A stretch of DNA of 64,000 nucleotides, from the NCBI GenBank assembly GCA_050946115.1, contig JBMNUF010000006.1:1-64000 (forward strand). Reading direction: 5' to 3'. Shown here one piece after another: positions 50,783 through 58,736 of this stretch (its first letter is position 1; the number at the start of each line of letters is the position of its first letter). The position numbers and the translations under genes are program-made. Below the pieces are notes generated by a model. The model was not told the DNA's origin. It made no database searches and was given only the letters and a program-made list of their open reading frames with translations. The stretch comes from CAYFRC01 sp050946115. Lineage in GTDB: Bacteria > Bacillota > Clostridia > Christensenellales > Aristaeellaceae.

Positions 50783-51736
50783 ATGGAGGTATATATCACC
50801 GGCATCACGGGGAAGACGGGGCGGCATTTGCTGAAACACCTGGAAGAAAATCGGGAGCTGTGTGGAACGTGGCGCTTTTTCGTCTCCGTACGCGAAAAAA
50901 GCGATGTGGCGGCATTGGACGCATCGCCGCTTGCGATAGAAAAGTGCTACGGCGACCTGAAGGATTCGGGGTATGCCCGGCGCTTCTTGGGAAGCGGAGA
51001 ATCAGGCGCGGAGAAGGTGCTCCTGCACATCGCGAGCATCGACTATACGCTCCCCCTCGCGGAGGCCGCGATCGAAAACGGCTTTTCCCGCCTTATCCTC
51101 GTGCACACGACGGGCATCTATTCCAAATACAAGGCGGCGGGCGAGAGGAAGCGCAACATCGAACATTCGCTGCGCGAAATGCTCGAGGGCAAAAACATCT
51201 CGCTTTCCATCCTGCGCCCGACGATGATATACGGCACGACGAACGACCAAAACATTGCGGTTTTTTTGCGCATGGTCGATGTTTTACGCCTTTTCCCCGT
51301 CATCGGCGGCGCGAAATACAAGCTGCAGCCCGTGTGGTGCGGCGACCTCGGATGGGCGTACGGCGAAATCCTGCTGCATCCCGAAAAGACGCTGGGCAAA
51401 GACTACATCCTATCGGGCGCGGAGCCGATCCTCCTCATCGATGTTCTGAAAATCTTATCGGAATATCTCGGAAAGCGCACGGTGTTCTTCAATGTGCCGT
51501 TTCGCTTCGCGTATTTCGGCGCGGTTTCGCTGTACCATGTCGCGAGGTTGTTCGGCAAAAAGGCGGATTTCCGCGAAAAGGTGCAACGGTTGTGCGAGGA
51601 CAGAGATTTCCCGCACGACGAGGCGGCGCGGGATTTCGGCTTTTCGCCCGTCGGCTTTCGCGAGGGCGTGAAGGAAGAGGTGGAAATGTATATCCAAGAA
51701 AAGAAAAAAGGGCGTCGTTCCCATAATAAACTATAA
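50783..51736 (+). CDS. NAD(P)-binding epimerase/dehydratase-like protein (atypical extended SDR)
   Basis: The 317-residue protein opens with YITGITGKTGRHLLKHL, giving the GxxGxxG nucleotide loop at residues 7-13, and has LRPTMIYGTTND, a common extended-SDR landmark. The YxxxK pair seen in classical SDRs is not clear around IYSKYKAAGE, so it might be of the NmrA or atypical type. The ATG at 50783 follows AAGGGGGA. It is probably transcribed alone. The reaction is unknown. Confidence 0.78.
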   Translation: MEVYITGITGKTGRHLLKHLEENRELCGTWRFFVSVREKSDVAALDASPLAIEKCYGDLKDSGYARRFLGSGESGAEKVLLHIASIDYTLPLAEAAIENGFSRLILVHTTGIYSKYKAAGERKRNIEHSLREMLEGKNISLSILRPTMIYGTTNDQNIAVFLRMVDVLRLFPVIGGAKYKLQPVWCGDLGWAYGEILLHPEKTLGKDYILSGAEPILLIDVLKILSEYLGKRTVFFNVPFRFAYFGAVSLYHVARLFGKKADFREKVQRLCEDRDFPHDEAARDFGFSPVGFREGVKEEVEMYIQEKKKGRRSHNKL

Positions 51737-51784
51737 AAATAGTCATATAGCCCAAATAATTTTGAAAATATCGGCAGAAAACAC

Positions 51785-51813
51785 TTGACATATGAGGTAG
51801 AGGTGATTAAAAT
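51785..51813 (+). promoter_or_regulatory. Promoter of Opp operon III
   Basis: TTGACA (51785-51790), 17 bases, TAAAAT (51808-51813), identical in both hexamers to the promoter at 25514. About 60 bases before the first start codon. Confidence 0.88.
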
Positions 51814-51872
51814 AGAAATAGGGTTATGCGGAACTTTTCGCATGACAACCACAATATAGGAGGGTCAAGCAT

Positions 51873-53693
51873 ATGAAGAAATTCCTTTCCCTCGCGCTGG
51901 CATTGATGCTGGTGCTCGCCTCCACGACGGCGTTTGCCGTGGAAATCGAGCTGCCGCGTCACGAAACCTTCTACGAGAACGGTCAGCAGTGGGGCGCGCC
52001 CACCAGCTACAACCTGTACAACACGGCGGGACAGGGCTGGCCGGGAACTGGCGGCGCCCGCATGGTCATCTACGAGGCGCTGTACATGTACAACGTCCTC
52101 ACCAACCAGAACGAGCCGCTCCTGGCGGACGGCGACATGGTGTGGGAAGATGAGTACAACGCCGTCGTGAAGATCAAGCCGGCGGCGCACTGGAACGACG
52201 GCGAAGCGCTCACGGCGGACGACGTCGTTTGGACGTTCGAATCCGCGAAGACGGTCACCACCGGCTGGTCGGACTTTTGGACGTGGGTGGAGAAGGTCGA
52301 GAAGGTGGACGATTACACCGTCCGCTTCACCATCATTGAAGAGCCGTACAACCTGTACAAGCTGCCCCAGCTGTTGGCCAACACGTCCATCGTGCCCGAG
52401 CACATTTGGGCGCCCATCTTTGAAGCCTGTGAGAACGACGGCGCCAAGATTGCGGCGCTGTTCTGCGACAGCCTGGATCAGACTTTCTGCGGCGTCTCCG
52501 ACGCTGGAGAGTACTATGTCGTGTCCTCTGGCCCCTACAAGGTCTATTACTACGACGCGACCCGCATCGTCTGCATCCGCGACGACAACTATTGGGGCCA
52601 GGATGCCTCTATGTTCGGCAAGCTCCCCGCGCCCAAGTACCTCGCGCACATGATTTATTCGGACAATGCCGCGGGCAACCTCGCCTTCCAGAACGGCGAA
52701 ATCGACAACGCGCAGCAGTTCATGGAGTCCGTGTGGGTGCTGATGGACAACATGAAGGATGAAAACGGCAATTCCCTCGTCAAGACCTATTTTGACGAGA
52801 AGCCCTATCACCTTGGCTACTCGATGCCCTCTCTGATCTTCAATTTGACCAGGCCGGGCCTCAACGACTATGCGATCCGCAAGGCGATTGCCCTCTGCCT
52901 CGACTTTGAGGCGATCGCCACCAATGCGATGAGCGGCTACACCGAGGACATCGTGCCCTCCCTGTTCAACGCCTATGTCTACGGCCAGTATTTGGATACC
53001 ACGAACGAGGAGTATATGGCGCTGCGCTGGGATACCACCGACCTCGACGGCAACCGCGAAGCCGCGAAGGCGCTGCTCGACGAAGCGGGCTACGTCGATA
53101 TCGATGGCGACGGACTGCGCGAGATGCCCGACGGCACCAAGATCGAGTGGAAGGCTGAGTGCCCCGACGGATGGTCCGACTGGAACGCCTCTTTGGAGAT
53201 TCTGTGTGAATCCGCCAAGGAAATCGGGCTCAACATCGTGACGTATTTCCCCGAGTCCTCCGTATACTCGAACGACAACCAGTACGGCGATTTTGACATC
53301 GCGATGGGTTCCCCGCAGCCCGGCGGATCCGTCGCGAACCCGTGGAACATCGCGTACAACATCCTGTACACCGCATCTCCCGTGGGTGAATACACCAACC
53401 GCAACTACGGGCGCTACAGCAATCCCGAAGTCGACGCCCTGATCGACGAAGCGGCGAGCGTAAGCGACCTTGAGACCATGAAGGAGATCTGCACCGAGAT
53501 CGACATGATCTACCTGTCCGAGCTGCCCACCGTGCCGCTCATGTATCGTCCGCAGAACTTCCACACCTCCTACTCCAAGTACTGGAAGGGCTTTGCCACG
53601 GCGAATGACGGCACGAATACGCCGCCCCTGAACCTGACGGACTCTGCCGGCTACAAGGAGCTCTTTATGATCGAGCCCACCGGCGTCCAATAA
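51873..53693 (+). CDS. Opp operon III: solute-binding protein (SBP_bac_5)
   Basis: The 606-residue extracellular binding protein has a signal peptide ending TTAFA-VEI and no lipobox cysteine. The family stretch HWNDGEALTADDVVWTFESA (about residue 107) and a C-terminal PLMYRPQNFHTSYSKYWKGF confirm the family-5 type. It heads the atypical operon whose other components (permease C, ATPase F) carry extra domains. TAGGAGGG precedes the ATG. Ligand unknown. Confidence 0.9.
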   Translation: MKKFLSLALALMLVLASTTAFAVEIELPRHETFYENGQQWGAPTSYNLYNTAGQGWPGTGGARMVIYEALYMYNVLTNQNEPLLADGDMVWEDEYNAVVKIKPAAHWNDGEALTADDVVWTFESAKTVTTGWSDFWTWVEKVEKVDDYTVRFTIIEEPYNLYKLPQLLANTSIVPEHIWAPIFEACENDGAKIAALFCDSLDQTFCGVSDAGEYYVVSSGPYKVYYYDATRIVCIRDDNYWGQDASMFGKLPAPKYLAHMIYSDNAAGNLAFQNGEIDNAQQFMESVWVLMDNMKDENGNSLVKTYFDEKPYHLGYSMPSLIFNLTRPGLNDYAIRKAIALCLDFEAIATNAMSGYTEDIVPSLFNAYVYGQYLDTTNEEYMALRWDTTDLDGNREAAKALLDEAGYVDIDGDGLREMPDGTKIEWKAECPDGWSDWNASLEILCESAKEIGLNIVTYFPESSVYSNDNQYGDFDIAMGSPQPGGSVANPWNIAYNILYTASPVGEYTNRNYGRYSNPEVDALIDEAASVSDLETMKEICTEIDMIYLSELPTVPLMYRPQNFHTSYSKYWKGFATANDGTNTPPLNLTDSAGYKELFMIEPTGVQ

Positions 53694-53717
53694 TCGCAAC
53701 GCCAAAGCATGACAGAT

Positions 53718-53744
53718 GCCGGGGGACTTCGGTTCCCCGGCTTT
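53718..53744 (+). terminator. Intra-operon hairpin with UUCG tetraloop (operon III)
   Basis: GCCGGGGGAC pairs with GTTCCCCGGC (one G-U) around the loop TTCG, a very stable tetraloop, and TTTG follows. It lies between binding-protein and permease genes. With only three T it is likely a partial terminator or stability element. Confidence 0.75.
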
Positions 53745-53787
53745 GCCTTAAAAGGCACTCGAATACGGCGCAGAAGGGTGATAGCGT

Positions 53788-54825
53788 ATGAAAGGCTACC
53801 TGAAATACCTCGGCAGGAAGCTCGGCTGGTATCTGTTCACGTTTGTGATCGCGCTGCTGCTGAATTTCTTCCTGCCAAGGTTGATTCCCGGAAACCCGGT
53901 CATGCTGATTTTGGGTGAAATGTCCAAGGGCATGACCGACATGAACAAGTATCAGAAGATCTACAACGAATTCATGCAGTACTTCGGCTTGGATAAGCCG
54001 ATGTGGCGGCAGTTTATTCAATATGTCGGGAACCTGTTTCAAGGGGACCTCGGCGTCTCCTTTACGGAGTATCCCAGAACCGTCGCCTCCCTTATTTTGG
54101 AAAAGCTCCCCTATACGCTCGCGATACAGCTTCCCTCCATCGTGGTCGGCTGGCTCGTGGGAAATATTTTGGGTGCCGTTGCGGCATACAAAAAGGGGGT
54201 CTTTGACAAGGTGCTCTTCCCGTTTGCGCTTGGGGTTTCCTCCATCCCTTCATTCATCCTGTCGTTTGTGCTATTGTTCCTGTTCGGAATGCAGCTGAAG
54301 ATCTTCCCGCTCAGCAACGCCTATGCCTACGACATGATTCCGAGCTATGTGCGCGTCGGGTTTCTGACGCTTCCGAGCTGGCCGTTTTTCGTATCGCTGC
54401 TCTACCATTGGACGCTGCCGTTTTTATCGACCGTCATCACCATGATCGGCGGCCAGGCGATCGGCATGCGCTCGATGTCGCTGTATGAACTCAATGCGGA
54501 CTACGTGCTGTACTCGAAGCTTTTGGGCATCCGCGATCGGAAAATCACGAGATACGTATTCCGAAACGCCGTGCTGCCGCAGATTACCGGGCTCGCGCTT
54601 TCCATCGGCTCGTGCGTGGGCGGCGCGCTGATCGTGGAAATGGTCTTTTCCTATCCGGGCATCGGGAGCATGCTCTACAAGGCCGTCCGCAACGTGGACT
54701 ATACGCTGATTTCCGGCTGCACGCTCATGATCACCTGCACCGTGCTCGTAGCGAACTTTCTCGTGGAAGTGGTGTACGGTCTTCTCGACCCGCGCGTTCG
54801 CAGTGCGCAGACAGAGGAGGGCTGA
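53788..54825 (+). CDS. Opp operon III: ABC permease, OppB type
   Basis: The 345-residue permease has the N-terminus YLGRKLGWYLFTFVIALLLNFFLPRLIPGNP, a loop with KGMTDMNKYQKIYNEF and the coupling motif YSKLLGIRDRKITRYVFRNAVLPQ. It is slightly longer than OppB of operon I. A short spacing to the next gene (3 bases after TGA) supports co-translation. Confidence 0.92.
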   Translation: MKGYLKYLGRKLGWYLFTFVIALLLNFFLPRLIPGNPVMLILGEMSKGMTDMNKYQKIYNEFMQYFGLDKPMWRQFIQYVGNLFQGDLGVSFTEYPRTVASLILEKLPYTLAIQLPSIVVGWLVGNILGAVAAYKKGVFDKVLFPFALGVSSIPSFILSFVLLFLFGMQLKIFPLSNAYAYDMIPSYVRVGFLTLPSWPFFVSLLYHWTLPFLSTVITMIGGQAIGMRSMSLYELNADYVLYSKLLGIRDRKITRYVFRNAVLPQITGLALSIGSCVGGALIVEMVFSYPGIGSMLYKAVRNVDYTLISGCTLMITCTVLVANFLVEVVYGLLDPRVRSAQTEEG

Positions 54826-54828
54826 TTC

Positions 54829-56295
54829 ATGCAGACGATCAAGACAATGTTTCGCTCGCCGAGGTTCGTCGTCGGGTTTTGCATGGTGTTGACCATCACG
54901 CTGTACGCGCTGTTTGTACCCGTGGCGTTTCCGGGCGACCCGAAAGCGAGCAGAGCCGAAAGCCCGTTTTACGCGGAGGCAAAGCTGCTCATCGACGCAC
55001 TCAAGGCGGAAGACGCGGAGACCGCGTCTCTCGAAATCGAGCGGCTGCGCGAAATGGCGGATGCGAACACGGACGCGATTTTGAAGGACGCCGTCGCGAA
55101 CGTGTACGATACGATCGCGGCCGTAGAAACGGAGCTCGCGGCGGATCCGTTCGCGGGCGCCATCGCCGCGCTCGAACAGGTGAAGTCGAACAGAAAATAC
55201 CCCCTCGTCAACGCCGAGCGCGAGCCGATGAAGGATCTTCTCGCTGCCGGCGACAGGGAAGGCGCCGTCGCGGAGGGCGAAGCCGTCCTCGCGCATTGCA
55301 AAGCGGTGTATGAACTGATCGACGCAATCACAGAAAATGGCGCGGATTTTGACGCCATCGCGCTCCTCGTAGCGGAAGCGAACCTGAGCGCAGCGGAGAC
55401 GAAGGATCTTTTGCCCGCGATCGAAAACAAGGACGAAGCAGCCCTTCAAAGCGCGCTTACCGCGCTGCGCTCGCAGCACGAAAAGCTCGCCGAATACGTC
55501 GCGGAAGCCATATCGCGCTGCGAAGTATCCGTGTACGCAAACGCCGCTGCAGCTGCGCAAAAGACCATCCAGATGACCTACCTCATCCCCAAGAATACCG
55601 CGCCGAACAACCTGTTCTGGTTCGGAACGGACAACTTCAGCCGCGACCTGTTCCTTGAAATGGCGTATGGCGCGAGGACGTCCCTTTTGGTCGGCCTCAT
55701 CGCGGGCGTGCTTGCGACCCTGATCGGGATCACGCTGGGCCTCGTCGCGGGCTTCGTCGGCGGCATCGTGGACAGCATCATCACGGTCATCACCAATACC
55801 TTTATCGTCATCCCCGGAACGATCATCCTCATTTTGATTTCCATCGCGATCGGGCAGTTCCGCGAGGCGTGGATCACCGGCGTCATCATCGGGCTGATTT
55901 CGTGGCCGTGGACGGCGCGCGCGGTGCGTGCACAGACGACATCGCTCAGGTATCGCGACCACGTCAACATGGCGCGCATAACGGGCTATTCGACCGGGCG
56001 CATCATCCTGACGGAGATCATGCCGTACCTTGCGAGCTATATCGTGATGGCGTTCATCCTGCAGGTCGCGGGCGGCATCGGCCAGGAAGCCACGCTTGCC
56101 ATGCTGGGCCTTGGCGACCCGACGGGCATATCCCTGGGCAGATTGATGAACTGGGCGATGGCATACGAGGCGATCAACTTCAACCGCTGGTGGCTGTTTA
56201 TCCCCGTCGCGTGTTCGATTATGATGATTACATTTGGTCTGTACCTCATGAACTCCGGCATGGACCAAGTGTTCAATCCCAAGATAAGGAGCTGA
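54829..56295 (+). CDS. Opp operon III: OppC-type permease with a large extra helical domain
   Basis: The permease core is normal: helix 1 (about residues 14-34), the landmark FGTDNFSRDLFLEMAYGA (265-282), the coupling region ARITGYSTGRIILTEIMPY and C-terminal helices. But about 235 residues separate helix 1 from GTDNFSRD, against about 45 in operon I. The extra part (about 41-250) is charged, Ala/Glu/Lys-rich and predicted all-helical, with no further membrane helix, so by topology it should be extracytoplasmic. Total length is 488 rather than about 300. It contains two Cys (157, 231). I know no named domain for it. A ribosome-binding site GAGGAGGG precedes the ATG. Confidence 0.88.
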   Translation: MQTIKTMFRSPRFVVGFCMVLTITLYALFVPVAFPGDPKASRAESPFYAEAKLLIDALKAEDAETASLEIERLREMADANTDAILKDAVANVYDTIAAVETELAADPFAGAIAALEQVKSNRKYPLVNAEREPMKDLLAAGDREGAVAEGEAVLAHCKAVYELIDAITENGADFDAIALLVAEANLSAAETKDLLPAIENKDEAALQSALTALRSQHEKLAEYVAEAISRCEVSVYANAAAAAQKTIQMTYLIPKNTAPNNLFWFGTDNFSRDLFLEMAYGARTSLLVGLIAGVLATLIGITLGLVAGFVGGIVDSIITVITNTFIVIPGTIILILISIAIGQFREAWITGVIIGLISWPWTARAVRAQTTSLRYRDHVNMARITGYSTGRIILTEIMPYLASYIVMAFILQVAGGIGQEATLAMLGLGDPTGISLGRLMNWAMAYEAINFNRWWLFIPVACSIMMITFGLYLMNSGMDQVFNPKIRS

Positions 56296-56299
56296 TACC

Positions 56300-57346
56300 A
56301 TGGCAGATGTGATTCTTGACGTGCAGGGGCTGAAAACGTATTACCGCACGCGACTGAGGGAACACGTATATGCCGTGGATGGCGTAAGCCTTCAGTTGAA
56401 GGAAGGGCGCGTGCTCGGCATCGCGGGCGAATCGGGCTGCGGCAAATCTACCTTGGCACTGTCCCTCATGGGTTTTTATTTCCCGCCGCTCAATTACGGC
56501 GAGGGGAAGATCGTATTGGAAGGCACCGACCTGATGAAGATTCCGTATGAGACGCTCCGCAAGAATTTTCTCGGCACGGAGATCGCCTATATCCCGCAGG
56601 CGGCGATGAACGCGCTCAACCAAACGCGCAAGTTGTCGCGCTTCGCGATCGACATCCTCACCGAACATCGCCCGGATATGTCCAAGGAGCAGATGCTCAA
56701 CCTCACGCGGGAAAAGTTTGCGTATCTGAACCTTCCGGAGCGCGTGCTCACGGCATATCCGAGCGAGCTGTCCGGCGGCATGAAGCAGCGGGCGGTCATT
56801 GCGCTCTCGACGCTTTTGAACCCCAAGGTGTTGATCGCGGACGAGCCGTCTTCGGCGCTGGACGTATCGAGCCAGAAGGTCGTCATCAGTATGCTGCGCA
56901 AGATGATGAAGGAAGGCTTTGTCAAGAGCATGATCTTCATCACGCACGAACTGCCGCTATTGCGCCACGTCGCAGACGACATCGTCGTCATGTATGCCGG
57001 CGAATTGGTGGAGCAGGGCTCGAGCGAGGAAGTCATCTTCGACCCGATGCATCCGTACTCCCACGCGCTGATGGGCTCCATCATCGTACCTGAGGGCGGC
57101 ATGAAGGAGCAAAAGCTCACCGCAATCCCGGGCGCACCGCCCAACCTCAAGCGCGTGCCCGACGGCTGTCGCTTTTACGACAGGTGCATGTACGCCTGCG
57201 ACGCGTGCCGCGCGGAAAAGCGCATCGGCGTCACGCGCTTTGGCAAAGACAACAGCCGCTACCACCGCTGCATATTTACGGAAGCGCAGTTGCGCGAGAA
57301 ATACGCGGCGGAAGAGAAGTTCAGGATCGGAGGCGCAGAAAAATGA
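56300..57346 (+). CDS. Opp operon III: ABC ATPase, OppD type
   Basis: The 348-residue ATPase has Walker A GESGCGKSTLAL, signature LSGGMKQRAVIAL, Walker B VLIADEPSSALD and a C-terminal oligo_HPY part with Cys residues (GCRFYDRCMYACDAC...HRC). It keeps the usual form, unlike its partner encoded next. Four bases separate it from the permease gene, and its stop overlaps the next start as ATGA. Confidence 0.92.
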   Translation: MADVILDVQGLKTYYRTRLREHVYAVDGVSLQLKEGRVLGIAGESGCGKSTLALSLMGFYFPPLNYGEGKIVLEGTDLMKIPYETLRKNFLGTEIAYIPQAAMNALNQTRKLSRFAIDILTEHRPDMSKEQMLNLTREKFAYLNLPERVLTAYPSELSGGMKQRAVIALSTLLNPKVLIADEPSSALDVSSQKVVISMLRKMMKEGFVKSMIFITHELPLLRHVADDIVVMYAGELVEQGSSEEVIFDPMHPYSHALMGSIIVPEGGMKEQKLTAIPGAPPNLKRVPDGCRFYDRCMYACDACRAEKRIGVTRFGKDNSRYHRCIFTEAQLREKYAAEEKFRIGGAEK

Positions 57347-58677
57347 CGCAGTGGGATGTATTTTATAAAAAGTATACCCGCGTGAACAGCATCGCAAGGC
57401 TGCTTTTGATACTCGGCGTCGTGTTTTTGCTGCTGTGGCTCGGATGCCTGATGGTGTACAGCGAGCTGACGAACGCGACGGATTACGCAGGCGCGCTGCT
57501 CGAAATCGCAAACGAACAGGGAACCGAAACGGGCTATACGAAATCGACCGTAACCTCTGACATGCCGCGCATCTTCCTGACGCACTACGAGGCGATCTGC
57601 GCCGCCGTTCCCGAGGCGGAAGCACGCAAAGAGGCAGGGACGCTCCTTATCGTGTATTACCCGATGAGCAAATTTGCGTATTTCCTGATGCTTTCGCGCA
57701 CATATTGCGCCGCGATAGGGCTTGCGCTTCTGATCGCGTCCGCGCTCGTCAGAACGTACAATTCGCGCAAGACCTTCGACCGCGACGTGCAGTGCCCGCA
57801 CTGCGGCATCATATCCAAGGGCAGTATCGTCGACAAGAACAACGGCAAATGCCCGGCCTGCGGGGAATCGACGACCAAGGGGAACATCGTTCTCGAAGCC
57901 AGGCATGTCAACAAGGTGTTTGGCGCGGGGAAGACGCGCGTTCACGCCGTGAACGACGTCAACTTCGTGCTGCATCGCGGTGAGATCATCTCCATCGTCG
58001 GCGAATCCGGCTCCGGCAAGACGACGTTCGCGAAGATTCTGCTTGGGTTGCTTGAGGAGACGAACGGCGAGATCGAATACAACGGAGCGCCGCGCTTCCT
58101 CAAGACCGGCCCCATGCGCCACGCCTATTGGCAGAACATTCAGGCGATCTTTCAGGACCCGTTTTCCACGTTCAACCAGTTTTTCCGCGTGGAGAAGATC
58201 CTAAACGACTGCCTCGCCCTGCAGGGCAAGGGCCATCTCCCGCTCGCAAAAAAGCACGAGCTGATGAAGGACGCATGTAAATTCGTCAACCTCAAGTTCG
58301 AAGAGCTGTACAACAAGTACCCGTTCGAACTCTCCGGCGGACAGATGCAGCGCCTGATGATCGCCCGCATTTTCATGATTCAGCCGAACGTCCTGATCGC
58401 GGACGAGCCGACGAGCATGATCGACGCCTGCTCCCGCTCGACCATCTTGGACATGCTGCTGAAATTGCGCGACGAGAAGGGCATGACCATCCTGTTCATC
58501 ACGCACGACCTGGGGCTTGCGTACTACGTATCCGACACGCTCTATATCATGGAGCGCGGCAAGATGGTGGAGACGGGAAAGGCGGAGGAGCTCATCCTCA
58601 ACCCGAAGCACCGCTACACCAGGCAACTCGTGACCGACGTGCCCAAGCTCAACGAGCCATGGGAGTTGGATGCGTAA
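57343..58677 (+). CDS. Opp operon III: membrane-anchored zinc-ribbon ABC ATPase (OppF-type fusion)
   Basis: The 444-residue protein joins an unusual N-terminal module to an OppF-type ATPase. Residues 18-40 and about 112-136 are membrane helices flanking a segment of about 70 residues that should lie outside. Residues 151-173 form a CPHC...CPAC zinc ribbon (Cys151, 154, 170, 173). The ATPase follows with Walker A GESGSGKTT (220-228), signature LSGGQMQR (330-337), Walker B VLIADEP (350-356) and His388. The Cys-rich C-terminal oligo_HPY domain is missing; the chain ends soon after NPKHRYTRQL. The ATG at 57343 overlaps the previous stop. GATCGGAGG precedes it. Confidence 0.9.
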   Translation: MTQWDVFYKKYTRVNSIARLLLILGVVFLLLWLGCLMVYSELTNATDYAGALLEIANEQGTETGYTKSTVTSDMPRIFLTHYEAICAAVPEAEARKEAGTLLIVYYPMSKFAYFLMLSRTYCAAIGLALLIASALVRTYNSRKTFDRDVQCPHCGIISKGSIVDKNNGKCPACGESTTKGNIVLEARHVNKVFGAGKTRVHAVNDVNFVLHRGEIISIVGESGSGKTTFAKILLGLLEETNGEIEYNGAPRFLKTGPMRHAYWQNIQAIFQDPFSTFNQFFRVEKILNDCLALQGKGHLPLAKKHELMKDACKFVNLKFEELYNKYPFELSGGQMQRLMIARIFMIQPNVLIADEPTSMIDACSRSTILDMLLKLRDEKGMTILFITHDLGLAYYVSDTLYIMERGKMVETGKAEELILNPKHRYTRQLVTDVPKLNEPWELDA

Positions 58678-58688
58678 TGTTTTCCAAA

Positions 58689-58728
58689 GAAAATCCCCTT
58701 CGCCCGAATCCGGACGAGGGGGATTTTT
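58689..58728. terminator. Bidirectional terminator after Opp operon III
   Basis: AAAATCCCC pairs with GGGGATTTT around a larger internal stem-loop, with five T on the plus strand. It lies between two convergent genes and can serve both. Confidence 0.88.
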
Positions 58729-58736
58729 CATCGTGT

